DNA from: Nitrospinota bacterium
Lineage (GTDB): Bacteria; Nitrospirota; Nitrospiria; Nitrospirales; UBA8639
Reading direction: 5' to 3'
NCBI GenBank assembly: GCA_022561525.1
Contig: JADFRB010000064.1
Location: forward strand, 1-8,261
Length of the DNA: 8,261 nucleotides
Below are positions 6,440 through 8,261 of the stretch, one piece after another. Numbering within the stretch: position 1 is the first letter of the stretch; every line of letters begins with the position of its first letter. Below the pieces are notes generated by a model that had not been told where the DNA came from, searched no databases, and saw nothing but the letters and a program-made list of their open reading frames with translations. The position numbers and the translations under genes are program-made.

Positions 6440-6733
6440 ATGCCAACCTTTATTTCACTGTTTGGGTGGACGGAGCCAGGTGTTCATGATGTGAAAAACA
6501 CGGCCAAACGCGCTGCGGACTTTAGAAGTTCGATCCAAGCGGCTGGAGGGTCAGTCAAAAATATTTACTGGACGATGGGCCGGTATGACGGACTCATTAT
6601 ATTCGAGGTCCCCGATGATGCCACGGCCGCCGCAGTAATGATGGGGGGCTGTGCGAAGGGGAATGTTCGTACAGAAACTCTACGTGCCTTTACTGAGGAT
6701 GAGATTCAGGGAGTGTTAGACAAGATAAAATAA
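6440..6733 (+). CDS. GYD-domain protein
   Basis: A 97-residue soluble protein of the GYD family (PF08734), small ferredoxin-fold-like proteins of unknown biochemical role. It shows the family layout: a starting strand MPTFISLFGWTEPGVHDVKN, a helix KRAADFRSSIQAAGG, the signature MGRYDGLIIFEVPDD (46-60, the GYD motif reading GRYD), a helix ATAAAVMMGGCAKG, and the final strand VRTETLRAF followed by a short C-terminal helix. Length is normal for the family. The start is fixed by a strong Shine-Dalgarno, AAGGAGG at 6428-6434, 5 nt before the ATG, suggesting good expression. It is monocistronic: the remnant upstream is more than 300 bp away and the fic gene converges from downstream. The single Cys71 lies in a Gly-rich turn. 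Family call secure, function unknown. Confidence 0.92.
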   Translation: MPTFISLFGWTEPGVHDVKNTAKRAADFRSSIQAAGGSVKNIYWTMGRYDGLIIFEVPDDATAAAVMMGGCAKGNVRTETLRAFTEDEIQGVLDKIK

Positions 6734-6744
6734 AGAGGGACTGC

Positions 6745-6761
6745 TCTTGCAATGCCACATA
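6745..6761. repeat. Direct repeat copy 1, left side of the Fic/HTH cassette
   Basis: TCTTGCAATGCCACATA matches the copy at 8196-8212 at 16 of 17 positions, in the same orientation. It lies immediately after the GYD gene. Together the two copies bracket the regulator-Fic operon and could mark the ends of an inserted segment. Confidence 0.6.
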
Positions 6762-6800
6762 TTCCGTAGCGGTCCAACATGGGAATTTCCAATGATGAGG

Positions 6801-6841
6801 TAAAAAGGGGAGCGGAAAGGCCAGGAGGGCAGGTCTTTCCG
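6801..6841 (-). terminator. Intrinsic terminator for the regulator-fic operon
   Basis: Read on the minus strand, CGGAAAGACC (6841-6832) pairs with GGCCTTTCCG (6822-6813) through ten pairs, one of them G-U, around a 9-nt loop. A TTTTT run begins about six bases further on (6806-6802). It sits about 30 bp after the fic stop. The T-run is offset from the stem, so efficiency is uncertain. There is no T-run on the plus side, so it should not serve the GYD gene. Confidence 0.55.
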
Positions 6842-6850
6842 TGCCACATA
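6830..6850. repeat. Direct repeat copy 2, between terminator and fic stop
   Basis: This 21-bp stretch, CAGGTCTT then four variable bases then TGCCACATA, matches 8192-8212 at 18 of 21 positions in the same orientation. The left part overlaps the right arm of the fic terminator hairpin. It is a second possible left boundary for the cassette. Confidence 0.55.
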
Positions 6851-6869
6851 TACTTTGAAAAGGTAGAGT

Positions 6870-7487
6870 TTATCTGCTTGGCTTAAGGCATTCTTCAATG
6901 AACTGAATCAAACCCTTGATGTCGCCGTTATCAGCTTTTTTTATTGCCGTGATGTATTGTTCACGAATCTCGTTCCCCTTAGCCATGAGTTGAATTTGTG
7001 GCCATTGGGGAATAGGGAGTTGACACGAGTGGAAGACAATATCAGTGATGAGTCTCGCATGTCGTCCGTTCCCATTGGTGAAGGGGTGGATGTTGGTGAG
7101 GCGGTGCTGGATCCGTGCCGCGACTTCAATCACGGACATGGTGGACTTGGTGTCATTCCAATAGAGAAAATCCTCCGTCAGTAGTTTGATCTGTTCTCGG
7201 ATCAGAAGCGGTTCAATGCCAATATTCAGTTTGGTCTGCCGGTACTTTCCAGCCCACTCCCAGATGGCCCCGAACATATCCGCATGAACTTTTCGGATAA
7301 AGTCGTCCGTAAGCCATTCAGTCGTTTGCTTTTTCCTGCGCGCACGAAACACATGTTTATCATAGGCTCGACTGATGGCTTCTGTCTCCGCGGCGTTGCG
7401 AGCGGCTGTCGTCGATAAATGTTGCAATAAAAGACCAGAGGTGTCCCCTCCCGGTGTGGCTCCGACGGGTTGCGTGTCATCACTCAT
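6870..7487 (-). CDS. Fic-domain protein, mobile mystery protein B type
   Basis: A 205-residue soluble protein with a Fic fold, which in active members transfers AMP or another nucleotide moiety to a hydroxyl of a target protein. The core motif is HPFTNGNGRHAR (H134-R145). Catalytic His134, Phe136, the GNG anion-binding loop and Arg142 are present, but the usual Asp/Glu at the fifth position is Asn138. The N-terminus GATPGGDTSGLL, the RRKKQTTEWLTDDFIRKVHA helix and MFGAIWEWAGKYRQTKLNIG (71-90) fit mobile mystery protein B (TIGR02613). ATG 7487 overlaps the upstream regulator's stop by 8 bp, implying translational coupling. GTG 7520 is open but lies deeper in the regulator. A terminator follows the gene. 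By analogy with Fic toxins, it may be a toxin or host-modifying enzyme controlled by its partner; this is inference. Confidence 0.9.
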   Translation of the reverse strand: MSDDTQPVGATPGGDTSGLLLQHLSTTAARNAAETEAISRAYDKHVFRARRKKQTTEWLTDDFIRKVHADMFGAIWEWAGKYRQTKLNIGIEPLLIREQIKLLTEDFLYWNDTKSTMSVIEVAARIQHRLTNIHPFTNGNGRHARLITDIVFHSCQLPIPQWPQIQLMAKGNEIREQYITAIKKADNGDIKGLIQFIEECLKPSR

Positions 7488-7947
7488 CGTCTTTGCGCCA
7501 TAATCGTTCGCGGGGATCACGGAGGATTTCCTCAGTTCTTTTTTCTAGAAGCTTCTGGAATATCTCTTTCTCCGGCGCTTGTTCTTCCAGTGCCATTGTA
7601 CCCATCGTCTTGTTCAATCTCTTGAGAGCAATCGCGCGAGCACGCCCGCGGAGTATTTCCTCAAGTGGTTTTTGGGGAAGCGGTTCGACGCTCAGGTTAC
7701 TGGAAAGTGCCTTGTATATCCGCTGGAGCGTGCTCACTCGTGGGTCTGCTTTCCCTGATTCAATCGCTATCAGGTTGGCTTGCGTAATATTTGCTCGTTT
7801 GGCTAGTTCCGCCTGTGTCATTCGGAGATACGTTCGAAGAAGACGGACCCAATCTTTCGGTTTGAGATTTTGATCTTCAGATGATGAATCGACTCTCAAT
7901 TTTGACAGCGCAATGTCATCAACGATGGTGATAGATTTTTTCTTCAT
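7480..7947 (-). CDS. XRE-type HTH regulator, mobile mystery protein A type
   Basis: A 155-residue DNA-binding protein. A helix-turn-helix of the XRE/Cro class spans ~33-85 (WVRLLRTYLRMTQAELAKRA, then ITQANLIAIESGKADPRVST). A C-terminal helical region ~93-155 carries PLEEILRGRARAIA, TMALEEQ and a closing RERLWRKDDE. The TMALEEQ and LW elements and the pairing with a Fic gene are the hallmarks of mobile mystery protein A (TIGR02612), which by family definition accompanies protein B. It is the first gene of the operon, and its last bases overlap the fic start (ATGAGTGATGA). I chose ATG 7947; the frame is open back to TTG 7971, but ATG is more probable. No Shine-Dalgarno is seen, so translation may use a weak or very short leader. 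It likely autoregulates through the repeats upstream and may restrain the Fic protein. Confidence 0.88.
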   Translation of the reverse strand: MKKKSITIVDDIALSKLRVDSSSEDQNLKPKDWVRLLRTYLRMTQAELAKRANITQANLIAIESGKADPRVSTLQRIYKALSSNLSVEPLPQKPLEEILRGRARAIALKRLNKTMGTMALEEQAPEKEIFQKLLEKRTEEILRDPRERLWRKDDE

Positions 7948-7971
7948 ATCTATAATATATATCGAGAACAA

Positions 7972-8050
7972 TATTAAATCAATATTATAAACTATTGTTT
8001 ACAGTATATTTAATTTAATTTTTAATATTGTTTACAATACTGTATTAAAT
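7972..8050 (-). promoter_or_regulatory. AT-rich promoter/operator region of the regulator-fic operon
   Basis: This almost pure A/T stretch carries two direct copies of TATTGTTTACA (7993-8003 and 8026-8036), exactly 33 bp apart, about three helical turns, so both face the same side of the DNA. The second lies inside overlapping palindromes, TATTG-TTTA-CAATA (8026-8039) and AATAC-T-GTATT (8036-8046). A pair of AATATT motifs sits at 7970-7986. A TATAAT on the minus strand (around 7984-7989) is a plausible -10 element next to the proximal copy. This is the expected arrangement for cooperative autorepression by the HTH protein; binding is inferred. Confidence 0.5.
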
Positions 8051-8261
8051 ATAACTTATTGAAATTATTTAATTTTTTAATGTAATTTTACAATCAAATG
8101 GACTCTATAGAGTCTATGGGTCGAAGGGAAGCCTGTTATTTTGGTCCCTACCTGAATTACTTCAAATCTGAAAAAAAATGCAGCTGAGGTTCAGGTCTTG
8201 CACTGCCACATAAAAAAATAAGATGGCTCTATGGTTGACTCCGGTGAAGGCAATTCGACGA
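8051..8261. other. Right-end intergenic stretch with palindromes, and a possible gene start at the edge
   Basis: The stretch starts A/T-rich and then returns to average composition. It holds a perfect 14-bp palindrome, GACTCTATAGAGTC (8101-8114), and the arms ACCTGAA (8150-8156) / TTCAGGT (8190-8196), the second of which runs into direct repeat copy 3. At 8223 an ATG opens MALWLTPVKAIRR to the window edge. The PVKAIR stretch recalls small Cys-rich hypothetical proteins of phages and islands, but 13 codons and no ribosome binding site are too little to call a gene. Confidence 0.35.
8192..8212. repeat. Direct repeat copy 3, right side of the Fic/HTH cassette
   Basis: CAGGTCTTGCACTGCCACAT plus A. 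Its last 17 bases match copy 1 (6745-6761) at 16 positions, and its full 21 bases match copy 2 (6830-6850) at 18. All are in the same orientation. It lies beyond the operator region of the operon, making the repeated unit a frame around the two genes. Confidence 0.6.

Noticed and set aside
7454..7873. 139-codon plus-strand frame opposite the HTH gene
   Set aside because: Arg/Ser-rich antisense shadow of the regulator, without motif or ribosome binding site.
7948..7971. TTG start extending the HTH regulator by eight residues
   Set aside because: TTG is rare and no ribosome binding site precedes it; the extension lies in promoter-like A/T-rich DNA.

Overview
The window looks like a chromosomal stretch from a Nitrospira-like bacterium (Nitrospirota). 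The basis is the character of the NuoM protein, hypothetical proteins with a Nitrospira flavour, and large palindromic intergenic repeats of a kind I associate with such genomes. This placement is from memory and unconfirmed; moderate G+C by eye would suit a marine or N. marina-type lineage better than a high-G+C one.

Layout. (1) 3-1091, plus strand: the C-terminal ~360 residues of NuoM, the proton-pumping complex I subunit, cut by the left edge and ending before a hairpin. No nuoN follows. (2) 1267-2698: a two-module protein with a DUF6573-like C-terminus, a short minus-strand reading frame that seems broken by a 1-nt frameshift, and a small multi-pass membrane protein. (3) 2786-5071, minus strand: a full-length PriA (primosomal protein N') homologue. 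Its eight zinc cysteines are intact but its ATPase/helicase motifs are eroded, so it is probably a replication-restart scaffold without helicase activity, or a divergent paralogue. (4) 5066-5559: a palindrome over the priA start, then two different long imperfect palindromic (MITE/REP-like) elements. The second abuts an SGNH hydrolase remnant that lacks its nucleophile half. (5) 6440-6733: a small GYD-domain protein with a strong ribosome binding site. (6) 6870-7947, minus strand: a two-gene operon, an XRE-type regulator (mobile mystery protein A) overlapping by 8 bp a Fic-domain protein (mobile mystery protein B). It has an AT-rich, repeat-laden promoter region upstream and a hairpin terminator downstream. 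Near-identical direct repeats (TCTTGCAMTGCCACATA) lie on both sides, suggesting a discrete acquired cassette of about 1.45 kb.

The left part is core metabolism and replication. The right part, from about 5.1 kb, is accessory: repeats, a truncated gene and a probable toxin-antitoxin-like mobile cassette. The best candidates for something little described are the helicase-dead PriA, the flanked Fic/HTH cassette with its operator array, and the repeat element whose end supplies a start signal to a truncated gene.
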